A stretch of 64,000 nucleotides of DNA, from positions 1,240,001 to 1,304,000 of the forward strand of contig NZ_CP099917.1 in NCBI RefSeq assembly GCF_030994125.1, in the 5' to 3' direction. The notes beneath the pieces were generated by a model that saw only the letters and a program-made list of their open reading frames with translations, was not told the DNA's origin and ran no database searches. Below are positions 56,602 through 64,000 of the stretch, one piece after another. A program made the position numbers and the translations under genes. The stretch is from Pseudoalteromonas xiamenensis (GTDB taxonomy: Bacteria; Pseudomonadota; Gammaproteobacteria; Enterobacterales; Alteromonadaceae). Within the stretch, counting starts at the first letter, position 1; every line of letters begins with the position of its first letter.

Positions 56602-58140
56602 TTATTGCTCGACTTGCGGACGCATGTGCGGGAATAAGATAACGTCTTTGATGCTTTGTGAATCAGTAAACAGCATAACCAAACGGTCAATACCGATACC
56701 CTCACCTGCTGTTGGCGGAAGACCGTACTCAAGCGCATTGATGTAATCACCATCGTAGTGCATTGCTTCGTCGTCACCTGCGTCTTTTTCTTCAACTTGA
56801 CGCATGAAACGAGCCGCTTGATCTTCTGCGTCATTCAACTCAGAGAAACCATTTGCAAGCTCACGACCACCTACGAAAAACTCAAAACGGTCAGTAATGA
56901 ATTCATTCTCATCATTACGACGCGCAAGTGGAGACACTTCCCACGGATATTCAGTGATAAACGTAGGTTGAATTAACATGTGCTCAGCCGTTTCTTCGAA
57001 GATTTCACACAAAAACTTACCTGGGCCCCATACGCAGTTCTCAGGGATCTTAACGTGAATTTTCTTCGCGTATGCTTTCAATTCTTCAAAGTGATTTACA
57101 GGGTCTTTGAAAATTGCCGGATCAACATCTGGGTTGTATTGAATACAGGCATCTGACATTGAAAGGCGAGTGAACGCTTTACCAAAGTCGTACTCAATCG
57201 TCTCTAACACGTCACCATCAGCATTACGCTTTGTATTGATAATGGTAGTCGTACCTAACACATCTTGAGCTACTGTGCGTAGCATGTCTTCCGTTAAGTC
57301 CATCATGTCGTTGTAATCAGCGTACGCTTGGTAGAATTCAATCATCGTGAATTCTGGGTTGTGACGCGTTGATAAACCTTCGTTACGGAAGTTACGGTTA
57401 ATTTCGAACACACGCTCAAAACCACCAACCACTAAACGCTTCAAGTAAAGCTCTGGAGCGATACGTAAGTACATATCGATATCCAACGCGTTATGGTGAG
57501 TCACGAATGGGCGTGCAGACGCACCACCAGGGATCACCTGAAGCATAGGCGTTTCGACTTCCATATAGTCACGGTCAGTTAAGAAACGGCGAATACCATC
57601 AATGATTTTCGAACGAATACGGAATGTTTCACGCGTATCCATGTTCGTGATTAAATCAACATAACGTTGGCGGTATTTCATTTCTTGGTCTGTTAGGCCA
57701 TGGAATTTCTCAGGTAGTGGACGAAGTGACTTTGTCACTAATTCGAACTCAACCATATCAACGTAAAGGTCGCCTTTACCTGATTTATGCAATGGGCCTT
57801 TAACACCGATGATGTCACCGATATCTAACACACCGTATTTGTCTTTTAATACCGTTTGAGCTTCTTTTGACGCATACGCTTGGATACGGCCTTTCATATC
57901 TTGAAGTACAAAGAAAGGACCACGTTTAGCCAAAATACGACCTGCAACCGCAACTTGGTGATTAAGGGCTTCTAACTCTTCCTTAGTCTTATCACCAAAC
58001 TTAGCTTGTAGATCACCAGTGTAGTCTTCACGGCGGAAAGTATTCGGATGGCCATTAGCCGGGCACTTTTCGCGGATAGCGTCTAATTTGCCACGGCGCT
58101 CAGCGATAAGTTTATTTTCATCTTGAATATGATCTGTCAT
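56602..58140 (-). CDS. lysS: Lysyl-tRNA synthetase
   Basis: 512 residues. N-terminal OB-fold anticodon-binding domain ([20 protein letters not shown]) and a class II core with motif 2 in [20 protein letters not shown] and motif 3 in [19 protein letters not shown]. It charges tRNA-Lys. It follows prfB by 26 bases, the conserved prfB-lysS pair. Confidence 0.97.
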   Translation of the reverse strand: MTDHIQDENKLIAERRGKLDAIREKCPANGHPNTFRREDYTGDLQAKFGDKTKEELEALNHQVAVAGRILAKRGPFFVLQDMKGRIQAYASKEAQTVLKDKYGVLDIGDIIGVKGPLHKSGKGDLYVDMVEFELVTKSLRPLPEKFHGLTDQEMKYRQRYVDLITNMDTRETFRIRSKIIDGIRRFLTDRDYMEVETPMLQVIPGGASARPFVTHHNALDIDMYLRIAPELYLKRLVVGGFERVFEINRNFRNEGLSTRHNPEFTMIEFYQAYADYNDMMDLTEDMLRTVAQDVLGTTTIINTKRNADGDVLETIEYDFGKAFTRLSMSDACIQYNPDVDPAIFKDPVNHFEELKAYAKKIHVKIPENCVWGPGKFLCEIFEETAEHMLIQPTFITEYPWEVSPLARRNDENEFITDRFEFFVGGRELANGFSELNDAEDQAARFMRQVEEKDAGDDEAMHYDGDYINALEYGLPPTAGEGIGIDRLVMLFTDSQSIKDVILFPHMRPQVEQ

Positions 58141-58166
58141 TTTCTAGCTCTTGTTTAGCTTGTGGA

Positions 58167-59264
58167 TTACAGGCCTGATTTCAGGCTGGCTTCGATAAAT
58201 CTGTCTAAATCGCCGTCAAGGACTGCTTGGGTGTTGCGATTTTCAACACCTGTACGCAAATCTTTGATACGTGAGTCATCCAATACGTAAGAACGAATCT
58301 GGCTACCCCAACCGATATCTGATTTAGCGTCTTCTTGCGCTTGTTTCTCGGCATTTTGCTTTTGCAATTCTAGTTCAAACAATTTTGCTTTTAACTGCTT
58401 CATTGCTTGATCTTTGTTTTTGTGTTGTGAACGGTCATTTTGACACTGAACAACGGTATTCGTCGGTAAGTGCGTAATACGTACAGCTGATTCTGTCCGG
58501 TTAACGTGCTGACCACCCGCGCCCGATGCACGATATACGTCGATACGTAAATCAGACGGGTTAATATCAATTTCGATATTGTCATCAATTTCTGGATAGA
58601 TAAAACAAGATGCAAACGACGTATGTCGGCGACCACCTGAATCAAACGGGCTCTTACGTACTAAACGATGTACGCCGGTTTCTGTGCGTAACCAGCCATA
58701 AGCGTATTCGCCTGAGACGCGTACCGTTGCACCTTTAATACCTGCAACGTCACCGTCTGTTGCTTCGATGATTTCCGTTTTGAAGCCTTTCGCTTCCGCC
58801 CAGCGCAGATACATACGAAGCAGAATATTACACCAATCTTGCGCTTCCGTACCGCCCGATCCGGATTGCAAGTCGATGTACGCATCAGACGCATCATGAT
58901 CACCTGAGAACATACGACGGAATTCAAGTTGTTCTAATTGCGTCACTAAGCTTTTTACTTCAGCCTCAGCTTCTGTAAACGTATCCTCATCTTCAGCTTC
59001 AACCGCAAGCTCTACAAGACCTTCGGCGTCATCCGCACCCGACACTAAGTTATCAATCGTTTCAACAACCGCTTCCAACGCTGATTTTTCACGACCTAGT
59101 GCCTGTGCACGTTCTGGTTCGTTCCATACTGCTGGGTCTTCAAGCTCTGCATTTACTTCTTCTAGGCGCTCTTGTTTTAGCGCATAGTCAAAGATACCCC
59201 TAAGCAGTTCTGTGCGTTCGCGAATTTCCTTGATTTGATTAATCACAGGATTCACTTCAAACAT
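58167..59264 (-). CDS. prfB: Peptide chain release factor 2 (frameshift site lacking one G)
   Basis: 365 residues. The stop-codon SPF motif is in [14 protein letters not shown] and the catalytic GGQ in [19 protein letters not shown]. It terminates at UGA and UAA. In most bacteria the gene needs a +1 frameshift at AGGGGGTATCTTTGAC. Here the site is kept at 59190-59205 as AGGGGTATCTTTGAC with four G after the A, not five, so codon 22 onward reads RGIFDY in a single frame with no stop and no need for a shift. Either a real loss of autoregulation or a missed base. Confidence 0.95.
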   Translation of the reverse strand: MFEVNPVINQIKEIRERTELLRGIFDYALKQERLEEVNAELEDPAVWNEPERAQALGREKSALEAVVETIDNLVSGADDAEGLVELAVEAEDEDTFTEAEAEVKSLVTQLEQLEFRRMFSGDHDASDAYIDLQSGSGGTEAQDWCNILLRMYLRWAEAKGFKTEIIEATDGDVAGIKGATVRVSGEYAYGWLRTETGVHRLVRKSPFDSGGRRHTSFASCFIYPEIDDNIEIDINPSDLRIDVYRASGAGGQHVNRTESAVRITHLPTNTVVQCQNDRSQHKNKDQAMKQLKAKLFELELQKQNAEKQAQEDAKSDIGWGSQIRSYVLDDSRIKDLRTGVENRNTQAVLDGDLDRFIEASLKSGL

Positions 59265-59404
59265 TTACATCACTCCAAAAATTGCTTAAATTTCACGCCA
59301 TTCGTCGGCTAAAAATCGATAATTTATAAAACGGGTAATCCTAGCAAATTTCCGTGCATTTGCAGAGTATAAAATCACCTGAATTGTGGACTTTTTATCG
59401 GAAT

Positions 59405-61129
59405 TTAAAGAGCCTGAAGCTCTCTAACCATTAATTGCAGTGAAAACTTACCTCTGAATTCATTAATATCGAGTTGAAAGGCAATATGAACGTGCTGCGC
59501 GGAACTGTTTGGCCATGCACGCACGTCAACATTGAAGGCAATAGCATCAAACAATTTACCGTCCGCGTGTTTCACCACTAGCTTTAAGTGTTTTTCACCC
59601 ACCAAACGCTGTTGAATGATCTCAAACTTGTCTTCAAATAACGGCTCTGGAAATTTTTGTCCCCATGGACCGGATTGTTGAATCAGTCCCGCAAAGTCCA
59701 AACTAAAACACGTTGCAGGTAACACCCCGTCCGTAAGCACCACACATTGCTTGTGTTCTTCGCTTAATTCATTTGCTGCAAAAGCCGTAAATACACTTTT
59801 AAATTCGTCGAAGCAGCCTGGGTTCAGCGTCAAACCAGCAGCCATCGCATGCCCACCAAATTTGGCGATCAACCCTGGATGTAACGTGTTTATCCGCTCT
59901 AGCGCATCGCGCATATGAAACCCTTCAATAGAACGACACGATCCTTTTAACGCGCCATCATCGCCTTGTGCAAAAATCACGGTTGGACGATGAAAATGTT
60001 CTTTTAAACGACCAGCCAAAATGCCGATGACACCTTGATGCCAATCATCTTGAAAAAGACATACTGCGTCAGGAATTGTTGATGTCTTGTTGACCAAGCG
60101 ATCAAGTAGCGCCATAGCCTCTTGCTGCATACCTTGCTCTATTTCGCGGCGTTCGTGGTTAAGTCCGTCTAATTCATTCGCAATTCGACGGGCCTGATAC
60201 TCATCTTTTGAAAGCAAACACGCTATGCCCAAACTCATGTCGTCAAGCCGTCCCGCTGCATTCAAACGCGGTGCTAAGGAAAAACCAAAATCACTCGCAC
60301 TCAAACGTGCACTGTTCCGGTTCGCCACTTCAATCAGAGCTTTTATGCCTGGACGTGTTTTACCGCTACGAATGCGCGCGAGCCCTTGGTGTACTAACGT
60401 GCGATTGTTTGCATCTAGCGCCACGACGTCCGCTACAGTGCCAAGCGCAACAATGTCGAGCAAATCGGCTAAATTGGGTTCAGGAACGTGGGTCTCACTA
60501 AAGTAGTTCTGTTGTCTTAAATAGTTCCTAAATGCGACAAGGAGATAAAACGCAACGCCAACACCTGCTATGGATTTTGAAGGGAATTGGCAGCCATGCT
60601 GGTTCGGATTCACGATGGCATCTGCAACTGGTAATTGTTCGCCTTGTAGATGATGGTCAGTGACAAGAACTTTAATGCCTGCCGCTTTTACTTTGGCAAT
60701 GCCTTCAACACACGAGATACCATTGTCTACTGTAATCACTAAATCGGGTGAAAGCGTGATGATGTGCGCGGCCAGCGCAGGACTTAGTCCGTAACCAAGA
60801 CTGAATCTATCCGGCACAAGATAATCAACCGAGTTAAAACCAAACCACGGCAAGCCCGTCATCAACAACGCAGTGCTAGTCGCGCCGTCTGCGTCGAAAT
60901 CCCCCACGATTAATACTCGTTCGTGATTTTTCAACGCATTGTCGAGCAACGAGCACGCTTTATCGATGTCTTTGAACAACCGAAAATCAAGCAAACCAGA
61001 CGCTGAGTTATTAATTTCTTCAATATGTTGTACACCTCGAGAGGCATAGATTTGACGAATTACAGGGTGAAGGTGAGCTGGCAAATGGTCATCACTAACA
61101 GGATGTCTAGCTTGGATCAGTCGTTTCAT
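59405..61129 (-). CDS. recJ: Single-stranded-DNA exonuclease RecJ
   Basis: 574 residues from ATG at 61129 (MKRLIQARHPVSDDHLPAHL), which aligns with the E. coli start; ATG at 61153 would add eight. DHH-family motifs: VGDFDADGATSTALL, ITVDNGIS, VTDHHLQGE, and DHHA1 with the KFGGHAMAAGLTL block. A 5'-3' exonuclease in RecF repair and mismatch repair. Member of the conserved dsbC-recJ-prfB-lysS order. Confidence 0.96.
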   Translation of the reverse strand: MKRLIQARHPVSDDHLPAHLHPVIRQIYASRGVQHIEEINNSASGLLDFRLFKDIDKACSLLDNALKNHERVLIVGDFDADGATSTALLMTGLPWFGFNSVDYLVPDRFSLGYGLSPALAAHIITLSPDLVITVDNGISCVEGIAKVKAAGIKVLVTDHHLQGEQLPVADAIVNPNQHGCQFPSKSIAGVGVAFYLLVAFRNYLRQQNYFSETHVPEPNLADLLDIVALGTVADVVALDANNRTLVHQGLARIRSGKTRPGIKALIEVANRNSARLSASDFGFSLAPRLNAAGRLDDMSLGIACLLSKDEYQARRIANELDGLNHERREIEQGMQQEAMALLDRLVNKTSTIPDAVCLFQDDWHQGVIGILAGRLKEHFHRPTVIFAQGDDGALKGSCRSIEGFHMRDALERINTLHPGLIAKFGGHAMAAGLTLNPGCFDEFKSVFTAFAANELSEEHKQCVVLTDGVLPATCFSLDFAGLIQQSGPWGQKFPEPLFEDKFEIIQQRLVGEKHLKLVVKHADGKLFDAIAFNVDVRAWPNSSAQHVHIAFQLDINEFRGKFSLQLMVRELQAL

Positions 61130-61210
61130 ACTGGGTACTTTCAGTCCTTCCATTACGGCGTGTAAAGCTCTCTTTGTAGCTCAACATAACATAGCAAAAC
61201 ATTATACTAA

Positions 61211-61236
61211 AAAAGGGCCCTAAGGCCCTTTTTTAT
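61211..61236 (-). terminator. Terminator between dsbC and recJ
   Basis: AAAAGGGCC-CTAA-GGCCCTTTTTT: a nine-base stem with T tract, between dsbC and recJ on the minus strand and therefore possibly only a partial stop. Confidence 0.7.
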
Positions 61237-61260
61237 GAGACTCAATGTCAATATTTCATT

Positions 61261-62007
61261 TTACGACTTCTTAGCATGCTCATCTAAAATTTGAGCAAGG
61301 CTATCCGCTGGTTGATAACCTGGGATCATCGTACCATCTTCTAAAATAATCGCTGGCGTACCAGAAATACCAAAGCTTTGACCTAATTGATAATGTTCTG
61401 CAACTGGTGCATTACAACCCTCAACTTTAGCCACATCATTACCTGCTTTTGCTTCAGTAAGCGCTTTGTGATTATCTTTTGCACACCATACATTGCGAAG
61501 ATCTTCGTAGCCTTTACCACGCAGACCACCGCGAGGGAAAGCCATATAGCGTACTGTAATGCCAGCGTTTAGGTAATCTTGAAGCTCACGGTGTAATTTA
61601 CGACAATAACCACAGGTAATGTCCGTAAACACGGTAATTTGGTGTTTTTCATTTTCAGCTTTATAAACGATCATTGAGTCTTCAAATTCTGAAACGCCCG
61701 CTTTACGGACATCACTCAATGCATTTTCCGTTAGGTTTTCACGGCTATCAATGTCCAAAAGAGTACCCTGAATAAGATACTGACCGTCAGGACTACCGTA
61801 CAACACACCTTTATCCGTAATTAACGTGACTAAACCCGCTATTGGATTTGAACGCACTTCTTTTACCGCTATGCCTAATTGCGCAAATTTCGCCACAACT
61901 GGTGAGGGCGTAGCTGCCACTTCCGTTGATGGTGCAGCTTGTACTTCCACGTCAGCCTGAGCACCAAAGCCACACAAAAGTGCCGCCGCTAATACTATTC
62001 TTTTCAT
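61261..62007 (-). CDS. dsbC: Thiol:disulfide interchange protein DsbC
   Basis: 248 residues from ATG at 62007 (MKRIVLAAALLCGFGAQA signal peptide); seven more codons are open upstream. The active site is CGYC in TDITCGYCRKLHRE, with the cis-Pro in SGTPAI and the N-terminal dimer domain before it. A periplasmic disulfide isomerase. Position between xerD and recJ is conserved. Confidence 0.95.
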   Translation of the reverse strand: MKRIVLAAALLCGFGAQADVEVQAAPSTEVAATPSPVVAKFAQLGIAVKEVRSNPIAGLVTLITDKGVLYGSPDGQYLIQGTLLDIDSRENLTENALSDVRKAGVSEFEDSMIVYKAENEKHQITVFTDITCGYCRKLHRELQDYLNAGITVRYMAFPRGGLRGKGYEDLRNVWCAKDNHKALTEAKAGNDVAKVEGCNAPVAEHYQLGQSFGISGTPAIILEDGTMIPGYQPADSLAQILDEHAKKS

Positions 62008-62069
62008 CAATATGTCTCTTATTCTCAATTACTGTCTATATAGACCGAAATATTTGCTAAAAAATTCCG

Positions 62070-62993
62070 TTACGCACGAGGGTGATGAGTTTGATGCAGT
62101 GATTTCAATCGCTCACTTGCCACATGCGTGTAAATTTGGGTAGTCGACAAGTCACTGTGACCTAACATCATTTGTACCACTCGAAGATCCGCACCATGAT
62201 TTAACAAATGTGTAGCAAATGCATGGCGTAACGTGTGTGGTGATAACGGTGACACAACTTGTGCCAAAATAGCATAGTGTTTGATTCGATGCCAAAAAGT
62301 TTGTCGCGTCATTCCTATTCCACGCTTAGATGGGAATAGAAAATCGGTCGCGTGTTTGATCATACTTGGCCTACCTTCTTGCAAAAATCGCAATATCCAA
62401 TCTTGCGCTTCTTCCCCCATTGGCACCAAACGCTCTTTTCCGCCTTTACCTCTGACCAGAACCACCCCTTGTCGTAAATTAACTTGCTCCATTCGCAGCC
62501 CTACAAGCTCACTCACACGAAGACCTGTGGCATAGAGTAGTTCAAGCATTGCCTTGTCGCGCATCCCCATCGGTTCCGACACATCTGGCGCGCTTAGCAA
62601 CGCATCAACCTCTGATTCTGTAAGGGTCTTTGGTAACGATTGCCCTATTTTCGGCTGAGCAATATTCTTTAAAGGTGAGTCGGACAACTGATGGTCGCGT
62701 TGCATATACTGAAAGAATCGCTTCAGAGCGCTGAGCGCACGCGCTGTACTTCTAGATTTAAGTCCAGTATCAGTGCGATAAGCCAAATAAGTTTCTATCG
62801 TTAAATGCTGAACGTCGGCCCACTGTACTTCTCCAATAAAGCGTGCAAACTTAATTAAATCGTTTCGGTAAGATGAGATTGTGTTGTCACTCAAGCCTTG
62901 CTCAAGGTACAAGTTGTCTAAAAACTCTTCGATAAGTGTTTCATTCCTTGGATCTATTTGTTTAACCAACGACTCGTCGTTACTTGTACTCAT
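62070..62993 (-). CDS. xerD: Site-specific tyrosine recombinase XerD
   Basis: 307 residues. Catalytic residues in [13 protein letters not shown], the Lys hairpin [27 protein letters not shown] and [15 protein letters not shown]. With XerC it resolves chromosome dimers at dif. It is upstream of dsbC and divergent from fldB, as in E. coli. The recombinase at 16320-17282 is a distinct family member. Confidence 0.95.
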   Translation of the reverse strand: MSTSNDESLVKQIDPRNETLIEEFLDNLYLEQGLSDNTISSYRNDLIKFARFIGEVQWADVQHLTIETYLAYRTDTGLKSRSTARALSALKRFFQYMQRDHQLSDSPLKNIAQPKIGQSLPKTLTESEVDALLSAPDVSEPMGMRDKAMLELLYATGLRVSELVGLRMEQVNLRQGVVLVRGKGGKERLVPMGEEAQDWILRFLQEGRPSMIKHATDFLFPSKRGIGMTRQTFWHRIKHYAILAQVVSPLSPHTLRHAFATHLLNHGADLRVVQMMLGHSDLSTTQIYTHVASERLKSLHQTHHPRA

Positions 62994-63064
62994 ATATCAA
63001 TTTTCATCTGCATAAGGTAGACTCTGCCTCAATCATAACAGCCCTTGAGACAGTGATAAACACT

Positions 63065-63589
63065 ATGAATATAGGCTTATTCTATGGCTCGACAACGTGT
63101 TATACCGAAATGGCCGCAGAAAAGATGCGCGATATCCTCGGTGATGACCTCGTCACGCTTTTTAATATAAAAGATGAGTCACTTAAAAAGGCAGAAGACT
63201 TCGACTTTGTGATTTTCGGTATTTCAACTTGGGATTTTGGCGAACTCCAAGAAGACTGGGAATCACATTGGGATGACATAGATGCAGTAAACCTTACAGG
63301 TAAAACCATCGCTTTGTTTGGCATGGGTGATCAGCAGGGTTACGGCCAGTGGTTTCAAGACGCACTCGGCATGTTGCACGCCAAAATAGCACCTCAAGGT
63401 GTTCATTTTGTTGGATTATGGCCAAACTCCAGTGACTATGAATTCGAAGCATCGAAAGCGCTCACCGAGGATAAGGCTCACTTTGTAGGCCTTGCGCTAG
63501 ATGAAGATAGTCAGTACGACAAAAGTGATGCACGCATCGCGACATGGATAGAGCAAATCCTCAATGAATACAGCGAGAGTTTGGCATAA
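63065..63589 (+). CDS. fldB: Flavodoxin FldB
   Basis: 174 residues from ATG at 63065 ([20 protein letters not shown], the FMN phosphate loop). FMN-binding loops are seen in [18 protein letters not shown] and [13 protein letters not shown] cytoplasmic electron carrier. Divergent from xerD, as in E. coli fldB-xerD. Confidence 0.94.
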   Translation: MNIGLFYGSTTCYTEMAAEKMRDILGDDLVTLFNIKDESLKKAEDFDFVIFGISTWDFGELQEDWESHWDDIDAVNLTGKTIALFGMGDQQGYGQWFQDALGMLHAKIAPQGVHFVGLWPNSSDYEFEASKALTEDKAHFVGLALDEDSQYDKSDARIATWIEQILNEYSESLA

Positions 63590-63604
63590 ATCCGCATGTA
63601 CTCC

Positions 63605-63631
63605 TGTAAGCGCATAAAATGTGCGCTTACA
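63605..63631. terminator. Hairpin between fldB and the DNA ligase gene
   Basis: TGTAAGCGCA and TGCGCTTACA form a ten-base stem with a seven-base loop, overlapping the ligase stop codon. Likely shared by the two convergent genes. Confidence 0.65.
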
Positions 63632-64000
63632 AAACGTCTCGAACTCGTAAAAAGCGCGCAAAACGCGGCTTGCCATTCTTAGTCTTACCTTGATAGCGAA
63701 ATGTAACGATACTGCCAATTGCAGGGGGCTTTATTCGCTCACTCATGTTAAACCCTGTTCCCAACTCAAATATTAGACCTTGTTTATTTTCCACAATTAA
63801 TGCACCAAGCATATTTCGGAACTTGCCCTTTCCTGGTTGATGGCCAATGACCTTAGCTTCTTCATCTTGATATGGCTTATATTTCAAGACTGCGCCAGTA
63901 CGCCCTGCTTGATGCAATGCATCTTTGCGATGCAATATAAGACCTTCGCCTCCCCGTAATACAACTTCTTGTAACCAGCGTTCAAGCAACTGCTCAGAGG
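63627..64000 (-). CDS. ATP-dependent DNA ligase (C-terminal part, cut by window edge)
   Basis: The last 123 codons of a gene that enters from the right edge. Nucleotidyltransferase motif IV is in LRGGEGLILHR and motif V in VLKYKPY, followed by an OB-fold (GALIVENKQGLIFELGTGFN, then SIVTFRYQGKTKNGKPRF). The compact form matches Lig E-type bacterial ligases, which are often exported; the N-terminus is not visible, so localisation cannot be judged. Confidence 0.9.
   Translation of the reverse strand, partial: SEQLLERWLQEVVLRGGEGLILHRKDALHQAGRTGAVLKYKPYQDEEAKVIGHQPGKGKFRNMLGALIVENKQGLIFELGTGFNMSERIKPPAIGSIVTFRYQGKTKNGKPRFARFLRVRDVL

Overview
The window is chromosomal DNA of a marine gammaproteobacterium of the order Alteromonadales, most likely Pseudoalteromonas. 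The evidence is gene content and order: gcvTHP next to ubiI-ubiH-pepP-ygfB-6S RNA, fldB divergent from xerD-dsbC-recJ-prfB-lysS, mutY-yggX divergent from trmB, recX-alaS-csrA, oadGAB, a tyrS/M23-peptidase pair, a spondin-domain secreted protein, and moderate GC. No rRNA, CRISPR array or complete insertion sequence was found.

Layout. 1-5.2 kb is accessory DNA: a truncated spondin gene, a broken REP-associated (RAYT) transposase, the stump of an IS110-type transposase, several copies of a repeat containing AGACCTGACCCCA, a 47-codon Asn/Gln-rich gene coupled to a Cys-tailed WHxH protein, an orphan ParE-like toxin and a three-gene operon of unknown function. 5.2-16.2 kb is core: gcvP, gcvH, gcvT, a GcvT-like half gene with a divergent LysR regulator, ubiI, ubiH, pepP/ygfB and ssrS (6S RNA). 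16.3-18.1 kb holds a lone tyrosine recombinase and three tandem tRNA-Phe/tRNA-Thr pairs. 18.4-29.8 kb is rich in signalling: a hybrid kinase, yggX, mutY (frameshifted), trmB, rsmC, a CHASE8-like kinase with YfiR, and arcA convergent with a PAS-less arcB. 29.9-36.4 kb carries folE2, a DUF2726 gene, mtnN, a CobD/CbiB-like gene, tyrS, an M23 peptidase and two very small membrane-protein genes. 36.7-45.8 kb holds oadGAB with two GntR-type operators, a YcxB-like gene, csrA, alaS, recX, a frameshifted membrane protein and ribA. 45.9-55.2 kb holds a porin/binding-protein/diguanylate-cyclase operon, DUF3087, a TonB/sigma/anti-sigma operon, an NhaC-type antiporter, a MurR/RpiR regulator and a NamZ-type muramidase. 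55.3-64 kb holds four tRNA-Arg and one tRNA-Ser, an orphan small gene, lysS, prfB, recJ, dsbC, xerD, fldB and a truncated ATP-dependent DNA ligase.

How the genes work together. The core modules cover one-carbon metabolism (gcv), ubiquinone hydroxylation (ubiI/H), sodium-coupled oxaloacetate decarboxylation (oad), respiratory redox control (arcAB), tRNA charging, translation termination, and DNA repair. The signalling genes point to c-di-GMP and envelope sensing.

A caution applies throughout. Four genes differ from the expected family structure by a single base, mostly in short homopolymers: ygfB/pepP (fused), mutY (broken), a BPSS1780-like gene (broken) and prfB (its programmed frameshift site is missing one G). 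Either the assembly has small indels or these are real lesions. The reads decide this.
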